Assembly: GCA_013361525.1 (NCBI GenBank)
Contig: JABFXY010000181.1
Coordinates: forward strand, 1 to 41,663
DNA length: 41,663 nt
Direction of reading: 5' to 3'
From: Polyangiaceae bacterium
GTDB lineage: Bacteria > Myxococcota_A > Polyangia > Polyangiales > Polyangiaceae
Part shown: piece by piece, positions 15,869-23,832 of the stretch
Numbering within the stretch: position 1 is the stretch's first letter
Layout: the number at the start of each line of letters is the position of its first letter
Made by a program: the position numbers and the translations under genes
The notes under the pieces: model-generated
Databases searched by the model: none
Told to the model about the DNA's origin: nothing
What the model saw: the letters and a program-made list of their open reading frames with translations, nothing else

Positions 15869-18430
15869 ATGGACACACGCGCCTTAGCTTCGCGAACGCC
15901 CGGCGTTGCCCGATTCCTGCTCGTCCTACCGATCGCGGGCCTGCTCGCCTCCATCTCCTGCCGGCAAGTGCTCGATCTTCCAGAGACAACGGCTTGCGAG
16001 ACGAACGAAGAGTGTTCTTCGCCGGATTTTCCGTGCCTCGAGGGCGAGTGTATCGAGGGGCTATGCGCTTACGGGTGGAAGGCTGAAGGCACCGTCATCG
16101 ACGACGCGGAGGCGGGTGACTGCGTGCACGTCGTCTGCGATTCGAGCGGCGAACCCGTCGAAGAGGTCGCCGAGAACGACGCTCCGGCGGATCAGATCGC
16201 GGGAGATTGCACCGCACCCGCGTGTGACTCGAACGGGGAGGTCGTCCAAGCTCCGAGCAACGACGCTCCAGCCGACCAAGTCGCAGGGGATTGCGCAGCG
16301 CCTGCTTGCGATGCAGAGGGCAACATCGTCGATACGCTGAGTGTGAACGATGCGCCAGCCGACGAGGTGATGGGCGATTGTTCCGCCCCCGCCTGCGACG
16401 CGTCGGGAAGCGTGATCGATGGTCCGAACGACGACGATGTACCGTCGGACGATCCGCCCGGCGATTGTGTTCGACCTGCTTGTGACTCAGGCGCCATAAC
16501 GACGACGGCGAGCAACGACCCTCCGATCGACATGGTGCCGGGCGACTGCATGAGCCCGTCCTGCGATGATGGCGGGGTCATCGATGTTCCCAACATGGAC
16601 GACACTCCGGTGGCGAATGTCGAGGGTGATTGCCTAAGCCCGACATGCGACGGAAACGGCGTCGCCATTGACAACACCGATTGGCCCACCACGGGTTGTG
16701 GTGAGTGCCTAAACGGGCAACCGGTCGACTGGGCGGACTTGGGTGCGAATTGCTACTCCGGCGATTCGAGTACACTCAACGTCGGAACCTGCCACGGAGG
16801 GACATGGCAGTGCATCAATGATCAGCGAGCCTGTACCGACGAGGTCACGCCCACATCCGAAAAGTGCGGGGATGGGTTCAATGGGTTCGACGAGGACTGC
16901 AATGGTCAGACCGACGAGGGTGGCGTCGGATGCGATTGTGTGCTCGGAACGACGGCAGTCTGCTATTCGGGCCCGGCACAAACGCAGAATGTCGGAACAT
17001 GCGACGATGGCGTATCAACATGCACCGCTACTCCCAATGGCAACATCCTCGGCCCATGTATCGGAGAAGTGTTGCCGCAGGAGTGCGACTCTTGCATTCA
17101 GGCCGGCGATCAGGATTGCTCGGGATCCGTGGAATCCTGCACTGGCAGCCATGTCTGGAGCAAACCGGCTACCTTTTTCGGCACCACTGACCTAGCTGTG
17201 CTCCCAGGCGGCGACTTCCTGGCCGCCATTTCCCTCTTTGGCGGGACGACCGTGGGAAGCAGCACAGTATCCAGCGACGGGTTTTCCGACATCGCAATTG
17301 CTCGCTACGACGCCAACGGCAACGGCATTAGTGCCGCCTCATGGGGTGGAGCCGCAATGGACGGCGGCGGCAGGATCGCCGCACACGTTAATGGCTATTC
17401 GATTGCGGGCAATCTCGGAAGTGGCTCGAGCGAGAATTTCGGCTCAGGCCCGGCCCTAACCGCTGTCGGCCACGACGGGTTCATTGCCCGGTTCGATTCG
17501 AATGGCTCCCTCCTGTGGAAGAAACTTTTAGGAGACGCATCTGACGATTTCGTCACGGGTGTCGCTCACACCCCGGACGACGGCGTCATAGTCTGCGGAG
17601 AGTTTCAAGGCTCCATCAACCTTGGTGGTTCTACGTTGACGAGCGCGGGCGGCTCGGACATGTTCGTGGTTCGGTTCGACGCACAAGGCAACCACGTCTG
17701 GAGCAAGCGATTCGGGAGCAGCGCCACGGATACCGGACCAAGCATATCGGTGGGATCCAATGGAGACGCGGTGCTTTCCGGCACAATCTCCGGCAACACT
17801 ACCTTCGGCGGACCGACGATAGCTGTCGCGGGCGGAAAGGACGGGTACATCGCGCGCCTCGACGCAAATGGGACTCACCTGTGGACACGCGCAATTCAGT
17901 CCGCGACCGACGACATCATCTCCAAGGCCGTCGTGCTCTCGGACGGTAGTGTCTGGGCGTTCGGAACCTTCAGCAGCGCGGTCAACCTCGACGGCGTCGC
18001 CGGAACAGACATCAGCCCCACCTCCACCGGAGCGGATATTCTGATGGTCAAATACTCATCGAGCGGCTCGTATCTTCAAAGCCAGTCTGCAAACGGCACC
18101 GAGAACACCGATGTGAACGTAGTGGAACTCGGGTTTGACAATTCCGTCGTCATTGGCGGCTCGTACTCCGGAACGTTGTATCTCAACGCCTTCGCTTCGC
18201 CAGCAGCAGGAGGGCGCGACATGTTCCTGTACAAGATCAATCCGGGCGGCAGCATACTATGGTCGAAAAAGTACGGGGCACCGGGCACCGAAAAACTTGA
18301 GGCGCTCGCCCTTGGACCATGTGGAGATGTTTTGGCATCATCGACGTTTGCGGAACCAGTTAACTTTGGCGGCGGAACTGTGACGCCGGTAAATTCATTG
18401 GACAATGCGTATCTGAAGTACCGGCAGTAG
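15869..18430 (+). CDS. Large cysteine-rich repeat lipoprotein with MopE-type motif and propeller-like C-terminus
   Basis: 853 aa from the ATG at 15869; the open frame runs much further upstream, but that part is antisense to the neighbouring gene. A signal sequence ends in the lipobox-like LLASISC. Residues about 82-275 form seven tandem units of 25-29 residues with the pattern GDCxxPxCDxxG...NDxPxD, two cysteines per unit. Next come cysteine-rich stretches with CGDGFNGFDEDCNGQTDEG, a MopE/putative metal-binding motif of delta-proteobacterial and myxobacterial surface proteins. The C-terminal 420 residues carry repeated DGFIARFD.NG..LW, SDMFVVRFDAQGNHVWS and DGYIARLDANGTHLWT units, typical of beta-propeller (SBBP-like) surface proteins. 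The likely location is outside the cell and the role is probably binding or structural; no enzyme motif is visible. Confidence 0.8.
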   Translation: MDTRALASRTPGVARFLLVLPIAGLLASISCRQVLDLPETTACETNEECSSPDFPCLEGECIEGLCAYGWKAEGTVIDDAEAGDCVHVVCDSSGEPVEEVAENDAPADQIAGDCTAPACDSNGEVVQAPSNDAPADQVAGDCAAPACDAEGNIVDTLSVNDAPADEVMGDCSAPACDASGSVIDGPNDDDVPSDDPPGDCVRPACDSGAITTTASNDPPIDMVPGDCMSPSCDDGGVIDVPNMDDTPVANVEGDCLSPTCDGNGVAIDNTDWPTTGCGECLNGQPVDWADLGANCYSGDSSTLNVGTCHGGTWQCINDQRACTDEVTPTSEKCGDGFNGFDEDCNGQTDEGGVGCDCVLGTTAVCYSGPAQTQNVGTCDDGVSTCTATPNGNILGPCIGEVLPQECDSCIQAGDQDCSGSVESCTGSHVWSKPATFFGTTDLAVLPGGDFLAAISLFGGTTVGSSTVSSDGFSDIAIARYDANGNGISAASWGGAAMDGGGRIAAHVNGYSIAGNLGSGSSENFGSGPALTAVGHDGFIARFDSNGSLLWKKLLGDASDDFVTGVAHTPDDGVIVCGEFQGSINLGGSTLTSAGGSDMFVVRFDAQGNHVWSKRFGSSATDTGPSISVGSNGDAVLSGTISGNTTFGGPTIAVAGGKDGYIARLDANGTHLWTRAIQSATDDIISKAVVLSDGSVWAFGTFSSAVNLDGVAGTDISPTSTGADILMVKYSSSGSYLQSQSANGTENTDVNVVELGFDNSVVIGGSYSGTLYLNAFASPAAGGRDMFLYKINPGGSILWSKKYGAPGTEKLEALALGPCGDVLASSTFAEPVNFGGGTVTPVNSLDNAYLKYRQ
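16112..16695 (+). repeat. Seven tandem coding repeats (Gly-Asp-Cys units)
   Basis: Seven units of about 75-87 bases encode AGDCVHVVCD, AGDCTAPACD, AGDCAAPACD, MGDCSAPACD, PGDCVRPACD, PGDCMSPSCD and EGDCLSPTCD, each followed by an acidic, Pro-containing spacer ending in (N/D)D-x-P. The units have drifted at DNA level, so the expansion is not recent, but unit length and both cysteines are kept. Confidence 0.8.
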
Positions 18431-18581
18431 TGGTTCAACTGAAGCGCGCGGAAGCGTGAATCTCTTCTGGAAACCCAATCCTCGACCGGCAACAGGGGAG
18501 GACTGCGGCCAGTACGTTGCGCAACGCGGGCAATCTTCACTGCGAGGTTGTGACCGGTTGAAGCGAAATATCGTTCCGTGG

Positions 18582-19070
18582 TCAAAACCGACCACTCACC
18601 CAAACACTCCCCACCCCAAAAGCAACATCCACGGCCGCCTCCTCCCTGGAAGAGAACACATCCGTGAGCACCATCGCCGCCCCGCCGCCGACGCCCGCGA
18701 CGCCAAGCACGAACGTCGCAATGTTCGCTCCTCGAAGCACCGAGAGCTCGTCGTTGAGCCCGTCGAGGTCGCAGTCGCGGCGACCGGCGCACGCGAGCCC
18801 GTCCTCGACGTGATCGGAATAGAGGCTGTACGTGACGGCGCTCGCGACCAGCGACGTCACGCCGATGCCGGCGACGACCCACCCGCCGACGAAGAGGCCC
18901 GAGACACGTCCCTCGCGCACTCGAGGGCTCGGCTCCGGCTCCGGCTCCTCGTGCGCGGAACGAATCGCGTCCTCCGAGGGCTCAGGTTGAGCGTCGGGAT
19001 CGTGCGCGAAAGCCGTTTGCGTGGAGACGAGCAAAGCCGACGAAGCAAAGAAGGCAAGCAGGCGAGACAT
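18582..19070 (-). CDS. Small exported membrane protein of unknown function
   Basis: 162 aa. A signal peptide (residues 1-22, ending in TAFA) is followed by an acidic Pro/Glu-rich segment and two hydrophobic segments (about 58-80 and 112-138). Between them lies a loop with a CAGRRDC cysteine pair that could form a disulfide. This domain order is common in myxobacterial genomes next to signalling or surface genes, but I do not recognise a named family. It is divergent from the Gly-rich lipoprotein gene at 19156. The 151 bases between it and the preceding gene (18431-18581) hold nothing I can identify. Confidence 0.65.
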   Translation of the reverse strand: MSRLLAFFASSALLVSTQTAFAHDPDAQPEPSEDAIRSAHEEPEPEPSPRVREGRVSGLFVGGWVVAGIGVTSLVASAVTYSLYSDHVEDGLACAGRRDCDLDGLNDELSVLRGANIATFVLGVAGVGGGAAMVLTDVFSSREEAAVDVAFGVGSVWVSGRF

Positions 19071-19155
19071 AAGGCTCGCGAGCGTAGCCCAGCGCGCCGT
19101 GCACCCGCGAGGGAGACATCACCGCCGTGGGGCGTACACGCTATGCTCCCGAACC

Positions 19156-19989
19156 ATGCGACCTTCCTCATTTATCGCCTTGTCCTTGTTCTCGCTCGCC
19201 CTTGCCGCCTGCGCGGATGACGTCGCCCCCGGCGGCGGAGGCAGCGGCGGAAACGGTGGCGGCTCGTCCGACGGCGGCGCTGCGCAAGGCGGCTCCTCCG
19301 ACGGTGGGGCTTCGGACGGCGGTGCCTCCACCGGCGGCGCTCCGCAGGGCGGCGCCTCCGACGGCGGGTCGGGTGGCGCGGGTGGCGGGAGCGAGGAGTG
19401 TGCGCTCGTCGATCGAAATGGCTTCGGACCGTGCCATTGCTTTACCGATGATTTCGCCACATTCAATGCGGATGCGAGCGACGACTATTGGGCTGTCGAC
19501 GGAATGGCGTCGCAGTTCGACGGCCAAGATCCGGCGGTGGCACTCACGGTGCCGGGCGACGGGCTCTATTCGGGTCTCTATTCCAATGAGGGTGCGCCCG
19601 CCGCGAATTGCTTCGCGAGCGTGCGGGTGGAAGAGCTCGGCACGGGCCTCGTCAGCCTGGAGATGATCGAGGCGACCGGCAGCGGACCGAAGGTCATCGT
19701 GGAGGTGAATGCCAACACCGGTGAATACACGGTCGCGAACGTGGTGGACGCGCAGGGTAATGGTGAGCTCATCGGCACCGGCACGGTGGAGTCGCTCGAG
19801 GGTCTACGCATTCAGGTCCGGGACAATGGACTCTCGTTCGAGATCCTCGACACCGGCGTTTGGACGGCCGCGGGGTCGCTGGCGGAGATCCCCGCGTGGG
19901 CGATCGGTGACGTGAACTTCGCGTTCGGATCCCGCGACGACGCAGACGCCACGACCGTGTTCGACGACTTCAATCTCGACACGCTTTGA
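19156..19989 (+). CDS. Lipoprotein with Gly/Ser-rich linker and a lectin-like beta domain
   Basis: 277 aa from the ATG at 19156. The signal sequence ends in a clean lipobox ALAAC (Cys19). Residues 20-80 are an extended linker of SDGGA/QGG-type repeats, as on many myxobacterial surface lipoproteins. The remaining 190 residues are rich in beta-strand patterns (for example ALTVPGDGLYSGLYSNEG near residue 125 and VFDDFNLDTL at the end), resembling the concanavalin-like jelly-roll pattern of proteins that end in DDF.xD. No catalytic residues are evident, so a binding role is the more likely one. It converges on the next gene with an 18-base gap. Confidence 0.7.
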   Translation: MRPSSFIALSLFSLALAACADDVAPGGGGSGGNGGGSSDGGAAQGGSSDGGASDGGASTGGAPQGGASDGGSGGAGGGSEECALVDRNGFGPCHCFTDDFATFNADASDDYWAVDGMASQFDGQDPAVALTVPGDGLYSGLYSNEGAPAANCFASVRVEELGTGLVSLEMIEATGSGPKVIVEVNANTGEYTVANVVDAQGNGELIGTGTVESLEGLRIQVRDNGLSFEILDTGVWTAAGSLAEIPAWAIGDVNFAFGSRDDADATTVFDDFNLDTL

Positions 19990-20007
19990 TCGGCAGCCGC
20001 CAGATCC

Positions 20008-20415
20008 TCACACCGACGATCGCGCCGGCTCGCGCACCGCGAGCCGGTCGCGCGCCCACTTCCGCGCTGCTTCGAGCGACGAACAGACGACGTAGGGGAC
20101 CGGCAACGGCTGGAGCCAAAGGATGGCCGTGAGCACGCCCCGCACGAGCGGTGACGTGATGACGAACGCATTGCCCACGCAATAGCGCGCGAGCTCGGAC
20201 CTGTGCTGGGTGAGCCAATCGGCCTGGAGCTTTCGCTGCACGGCGGGCGTTCGGTCCGAAGCTCGCGCATCCAGAACGACGGCATACGGTGCGCGGCGCT
20301 GGAGCGGCGCGCCGACCTCATCGAGATAGCGCTTGAACTCGTCGTCGCTCACCGTCCCCACGAACGTGACGACCAGCATCCCTGTGCGGTCGTCGTCGAT
20401 TCGGATGCTCCCCAT
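20008..20415 (-). CDS. Short cytoplasmic protein, STAS/SpoIIAA-like
   Basis: 135 aa from the ATG at 20415; an ATG four codons upstream (20427) is also possible and neither has a clear ribosome-binding site. The pattern of alternating strands and helices (GMLVVTFVGTVSDDEF, YAVVLDA, AFVITSPLVRGVLTAILWL, PYVVCSSLEAARKW) resembles the SpoIIAA/STAS-like fold seen in small myxobacterial regulatory proteins. No phosphorylatable Ser or Thr can be singled out. Function is unknown. The 260 bases upstream (20416-20675) contain no gene; a TTGACA hexamer lies at 20572-20577, in the orientation of the next gene. Confidence 0.6.
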   Translation of the reverse strand: MGSIRIDDDRTGMLVVTFVGTVSDDEFKRYLDEVGAPLQRRAPYAVVLDARASDRTPAVQRKLQADWLTQHRSELARYCVGNAFVITSPLVRGVLTAILWLQPLPVPYVVCSSLEAARKWARDRLAVREPARSSV

Positions 20416-20675
20416 CCGAATCAGCATAGCAAGCGCTCGCTCGGTTGCAGAGGCAGGGCGACCGTGACGAAGCGGTCGGGCGTTCGGCACACCCGATCGC
20501 ACGCCCGCGTTCGCTCGACGAACCCATGGTTGGCCCCGCCGGCGCGAAGACGATCGTTTACCAATGCCACTTTGACAATCGTCACCATTGAACAACGGTA
20601 TCGAATCGAAAGCTTTGACCGACACCATTGCCGCTCTCAATGTACGGCTCCGTGAAACAGCTCGGGGTCCACGAT

Positions 20676-21299
20676 ATGAAGAGCCGTTGTATTTCGGTGA
20701 TAGGGTCGACGATATTGGTCGCAGCGTTCGCCGCGAGCGGCTGTGGCTCGCAGGGGAACGGCGATGTCCCGGCCAATTGCGAGCTCGAAGCAGCTCCACA
20801 ACTCGACAAAGGCGAGGAGATGGAGCCCGGGGGTGATTGCATCGGCTGCCACGCGCAAGACGGCGGGCCTTCGTATTCAATCGCCGGGACGGTGATGGCG
20901 ATCGAGGACGACGACGAGGGCTGTCTCGGTCTCGATGGTGTGCTCGTGGAGGTCATCGGCGCCGACGGAAAAAAGATCCGAATGATGACGAACTCGGTCG
21001 GAAACTTTTTCTCCTCGGAGGGAATCAAGAAGCCTTACACGGCGAAGATCACCCAAGACGGCCAAGAGTTCGCAATGGTGACGCCGCAAACGGATACCAA
21101 TTGCGCGAGCTGTCACTCGTCGGTCGGCAAGGAGGGGGCGGCCGGGCGTATCGTCGCGTTCGATCCGAGCGAAGGCGGCGCAGGCGGAGAGGGCGCAGGT
21201 GGTGGAGAGGCAGGCGCCGGCGGTGAAACGGGCGCTGGGGGCGCCAGTGGATCCGGCGGTGAAACGGGCGCCGGAGGGGAGACCGGGACCACACAATGA
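20676..21299 (+). CDS. Lipoprotein with two CxxCH haem-binding motifs
   Basis: 207 aa from the ATG at 20676. A signal sequence is followed by a Cys in AASGCGS, a likely lipobox. Two c-type haem attachment motifs are present: CIGCH (Cys55, Cys58, His59) just after the signal and CASCH (Cys143, Cys146, His147). Between them is a beta-rich segment (YSIAGTVMAIED, GVLVEVIGADGKKI, MTNSVGNFF), a carboxypeptidase-regulatory-like pattern that often accompanies such motifs. The last 40 residues are Gly/Ala/Glu repeats. It could be a di-haem electron carrier at the outer surface, but the motifs alone do not prove haem binding. It converges on the photolyase gene with only 10 bases between. Confidence 0.7.
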   Translation: MKSRCISVIGSTILVAAFAASGCGSQGNGDVPANCELEAAPQLDKGEEMEPGGDCIGCHAQDGGPSYSIAGTVMAIEDDDEGCLGLDGVLVEVIGADGKKIRMMTNSVGNFFSSEGIKKPYTAKITQDGQEFAMVTPQTDTNCASCHSSVGKEGAAGRIVAFDPSEGGAGGEGAGGGEAGAGGETGAGGASGSGGETGAGGETGTTQ

Positions 21300-21309
21300 G
21301 GGTCCCGCG

Positions 21310-22740
21310 TCAGTGGCCTCGGCTGCGACCGAGGTGCTCCGAGGCCACGCGTAGGAATCGATCGCGCCCCTCGGTGTGATTCACGATCGGCGACGGATAG
21401 TTCCCGTCGAGGACGACGCCTGCCTTCTCCAGCACGTCTTCCGGGGCATCCCACGGGCGGTGAATGTACTTGTCCGGGACGTCGGCGAGCTCGGGCACCC
21501 ACCGGCGCACGTAAGCTCCGGTCGGGTCGAACTTCTCCCCCTGCAGGACGGGATTGAAGACACGAAAGTAAGGCTGCGCGTCGCACCCGCAGCCGGCCGA
21601 CCATTGCCAACCCGCATTGTTTTGCGCCCAATCGCCGTCGGTGAGGTAGCGCATGTAGTGCGCTTCGCCGCGGCGATAATCGATGAGCAGGTGCTTCGTG
21701 AGGAAGCTCGCGGAGATCATTCGCGCGCGGTTGTGCACGAAACCCTCGCCCAACAGCTGGCGCGCCGAGGCATCCACGATGGGGTACCCCGTCGTGCCCT
21801 TCACCCACGCATTCCAATGGGCTTCGTCGTATTCATAGGGGAAGCCCTTCCACTCCTGGTGAAATGGCTCCTCGAGGAGCTCCGGCCGATCCCACAAGGT
21901 CGAATGGGTGAATTCGCGCCAGACGAGCTCGTTGTGGTACGAGCCGAGCGAGGCCGGCGACTTCGATTTCAATCGTCGCTCGACCGCGTGCCAGACCGTG
22001 CGCGGGCTCAAGGTGCCGAACTTCAAATCGGCGGAGAGCCTGCTCGTCCCCGAGAGATCCATTCGATCGCGATCGGTCGCGTATTCGCTGGCGGCTTTCG
22101 AGAGGAAGCGCTCCAGCCGATCGCGCGCGGCCCGTTCGCCGCCTCGCTGGATGTTCGGGTTCGGCTCGAATCCGAGCTCCTCACACGAGGGAATGGCGAC
22201 GCTGCGCGTCCGAATGTCGAAAGGCAACGGCGGCAGATGTTTCGGGGCGCGGATAGGGTGCCCGATCTCGCCGGCTTTTTTGAAGGCGCGCGCGAATGCG
22301 GTGAAGACCGAGTAAGGCTCGTCTTTGCCGGTGCGCAGCGTGCCGGGAGGTCGCAGCGTCTCTCCGTCGAAGAGCTCGAACGGGACTTCGAGCGATTCGG
22401 TGACTCGGCGATCGCGCTCGCGCGCGAAGGGCGCGACCCAACGTTGGCCGACGACGCGATCCACCCGCCATCGCTTTGCGAGGATGGGTACGACGTCGAC
22501 GCTCTTGCCCTTCACGACCACGAGCTCGGAGCCGAGATGGGCAATGTTCTTCTTCAGCGCGACGAGCGATTCGAGAAGAAACTGAATGCGATGCGGGGTC
22601 TCTTTTGCGCGCTCGGGCGCGAAGAAATAGGGGTCGAGCACGAAGAGCGGGACGACCTCTTCCGATTTGCGCGCGCTGGCGAGCGGCTCGTGGTCGGAGA
22701 GGCGAAGGTCCTTGCCGCGAAACCAGACCAGCGTGCGCAT
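21310..22740 (-). CDS. phr: Deoxyribodipyrimidine photolyase (cryptochrome/photolyase family)
   Basis: 476 aa. It repairs UV-induced cyclobutane pyrimidine dimers with light, using FAD and an antenna chromophore. The N-terminal MRTLVWFRGKDLRLSDHEPL is the standard opening of class I enzymes, and the antenna domain extends to about residue 130. FAD-domain signatures are TSRLSADLKFGTLSPR, ELVWREFTHSTLW, TGYPIVDASARQL, FVHNRARMISASFLTKHLL and DGDWAQNNAGWQWSAGCGCD. Length is normal. It is the last gene of the leftward run of six, 15 bases after the acyltransferase. The connection to the metabolic genes may be only positional: photolyases are common in myxobacteria and often sit in unrelated operons. 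Confidence 0.92.
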   Translation of the reverse strand: MRTLVWFRGKDLRLSDHEPLASARKSEEVVPLFVLDPYFFAPERAKETPHRIQFLLESLVALKKNIAHLGSELVVVKGKSVDVVPILAKRWRVDRVVGQRWVAPFARERDRRVTESLEVPFELFDGETLRPPGTLRTGKDEPYSVFTAFARAFKKAGEIGHPIRAPKHLPPLPFDIRTRSVAIPSCEELGFEPNPNIQRGGERAARDRLERFLSKAASEYATDRDRMDLSGTSRLSADLKFGTLSPRTVWHAVERRLKSKSPASLGSYHNELVWREFTHSTLWDRPELLEEPFHQEWKGFPYEYDEAHWNAWVKGTTGYPIVDASARQLLGEGFVHNRARMISASFLTKHLLIDYRRGEAHYMRYLTDGDWAQNNAGWQWSAGCGCDAQPYFRVFNPVLQGEKFDPTGAYVRRWVPELADVPDKYIHRPWDAPEDVLEKAGVVLDGNYPSPIVNHTEGRDRFLRVASEHLGRSRGH

Positions 22741-22755
22741 GTCCCCCCTCGGGCG

Positions 22756-23832
22756 CTACGGAACCTCGCCACCCTCCGAATCGCCGAACGCGACGTGCCA
22801 ATTCTCGATGGAGCGCAAATGCTCGACCTCGGGGTACTTGTGACCATTGAGGAAGAAGACGGGCAGCTCGCCGCCGCGCGGAACGAAGAAGAGGCCGCGC
22901 AGAGCCCGCTGAAGCCAAGGCTCGGTGGCGACGCATTCGATGCGACGTTTACCCATCGCGCGGTAATGCTCGATAGCCACCATCGCGAGCGCCTGAGCGG
23001 CGCCCTTGTCCCGGGGGTCGCAAACGATATCGAGGATTCGACCGCTGGACTCGTCCGGGTCGGGCTCGCGCAGGACGATGAAGCCGCGCAGCTGCTCGCT
23101 TCGCGACGAGATGGCGAAGGTGCTCGTCCGCAAATAAGGCCAATCCTGATAGCGCCATCGTAGATAAGCGGCGTCCTTGACCGGCGCGACCCCCTGCAAA
23201 GGGCCAATTTGCTGCGCGAAACGATCGAACCGCTCGTCGAACCGAGTAACGAGCTCGGTGTCGCCGCGAACGACGCGCTCGAGGGCCGCGTCGAACGCAC
23301 GCAAGCTCGCGTCTCCCATCTTTCGAGCGAAGGTCGATACCGCGGGGGGAAGCGGCAACTGCGCAAGCAGCCGCTCGGTGTTGAGGACGCGGACGTAAGG
23401 CTGCGTCCAGAGCTGGTCGTATTTGCGTGACTGCTGCAGCTTCACGTTCAGCTCGTTGGTCCACAAAAGACCGCAGAAGCTGTCGCAAGTATCTTCGACC
23501 TTCTTGTAGAGCTTCATCGTGATGAAGAAGCCGCGCCCGGTCGATTGAAGCTCCGGATCGGCGAACAGATCGTGCGCGAAGCTCGCGTCGTGGACCCCTC
23601 CGCGGATCCAGAAGCGGGTCGGCATGCGACCCATGTGGCAGACGATCTTGTCGGGCGTCGCCGCGACGTAATACGTCGGCTTCCCATCCTGGACCGGGTT
23701 CTCGAACGCGATATGCCAGATGACGTCGGTTCGCCGCTCGGCGCGCTTTTCGTCATAACCCGGCCGGAGCGCGGTCAGCGCCTGGAATTGCGCTCGGTCC
23801 TGGCGACGAATGGGGCGTATCTGGGCCGTCAC
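22756..23832 (-). CDS. Tandem-GNAT acyltransferase
   Basis: 358 aa. The GTG start overlaps the TGA of the adenylation gene (GTGA). The first GNAT-like domain (about 1-165) has the acyl-donor-binding pattern LQSTGRGFFITMKLYKKV near residue 96-113, a Q-x-x-G-x-G type loop that grips the pantetheine pyrophosphate. The second half (about 220-358) starts with AAYLRWRYQDWPY and contains GRILDIVCDPRDKGAAQALA, a second GNAT-like fold often seen in acyltransferases of polysaccharide and natural-product clusters. Members move an acyl group from CoA or a carrier protein to an amine. Given its neighbours, I infer that it takes the carrier-bound acyl group made by this operon; the acceptor cannot be deduced. 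Confidence 0.7.
   Translation of the reverse strand: MTAQIRPIRRQDRAQFQALTALRPGYDEKRAERRTDVIWHIAFENPVQDGKPTYYVAATPDKIVCHMGRMPTRFWIRGGVHDASFAHDLFADPELQSTGRGFFITMKLYKKVEDTCDSFCGLLWTNELNVKLQQSRKYDQLWTQPYVRVLNTERLLAQLPLPPAVSTFARKMGDASLRAFDAALERVVRGDTELVTRFDERFDRFAQQIGPLQGVAPVKDAAYLRWRYQDWPYLRTSTFAISSRSEQLRGFIVLREPDPDESSGRILDIVCDPRDKGAAQALAMVAIEHYRAMGKRRIECVATEPWLQRALRGLFFVPRGGELPVFFLNGHKYPEVEHLRSIENWHVAFGDSEGGEVP

Noticed and set aside
21376..23163. A 595-codon plus-strand open frame
   Set aside because: It is antisense to the photolyase and acyltransferase genes, which have clear conserved motifs.
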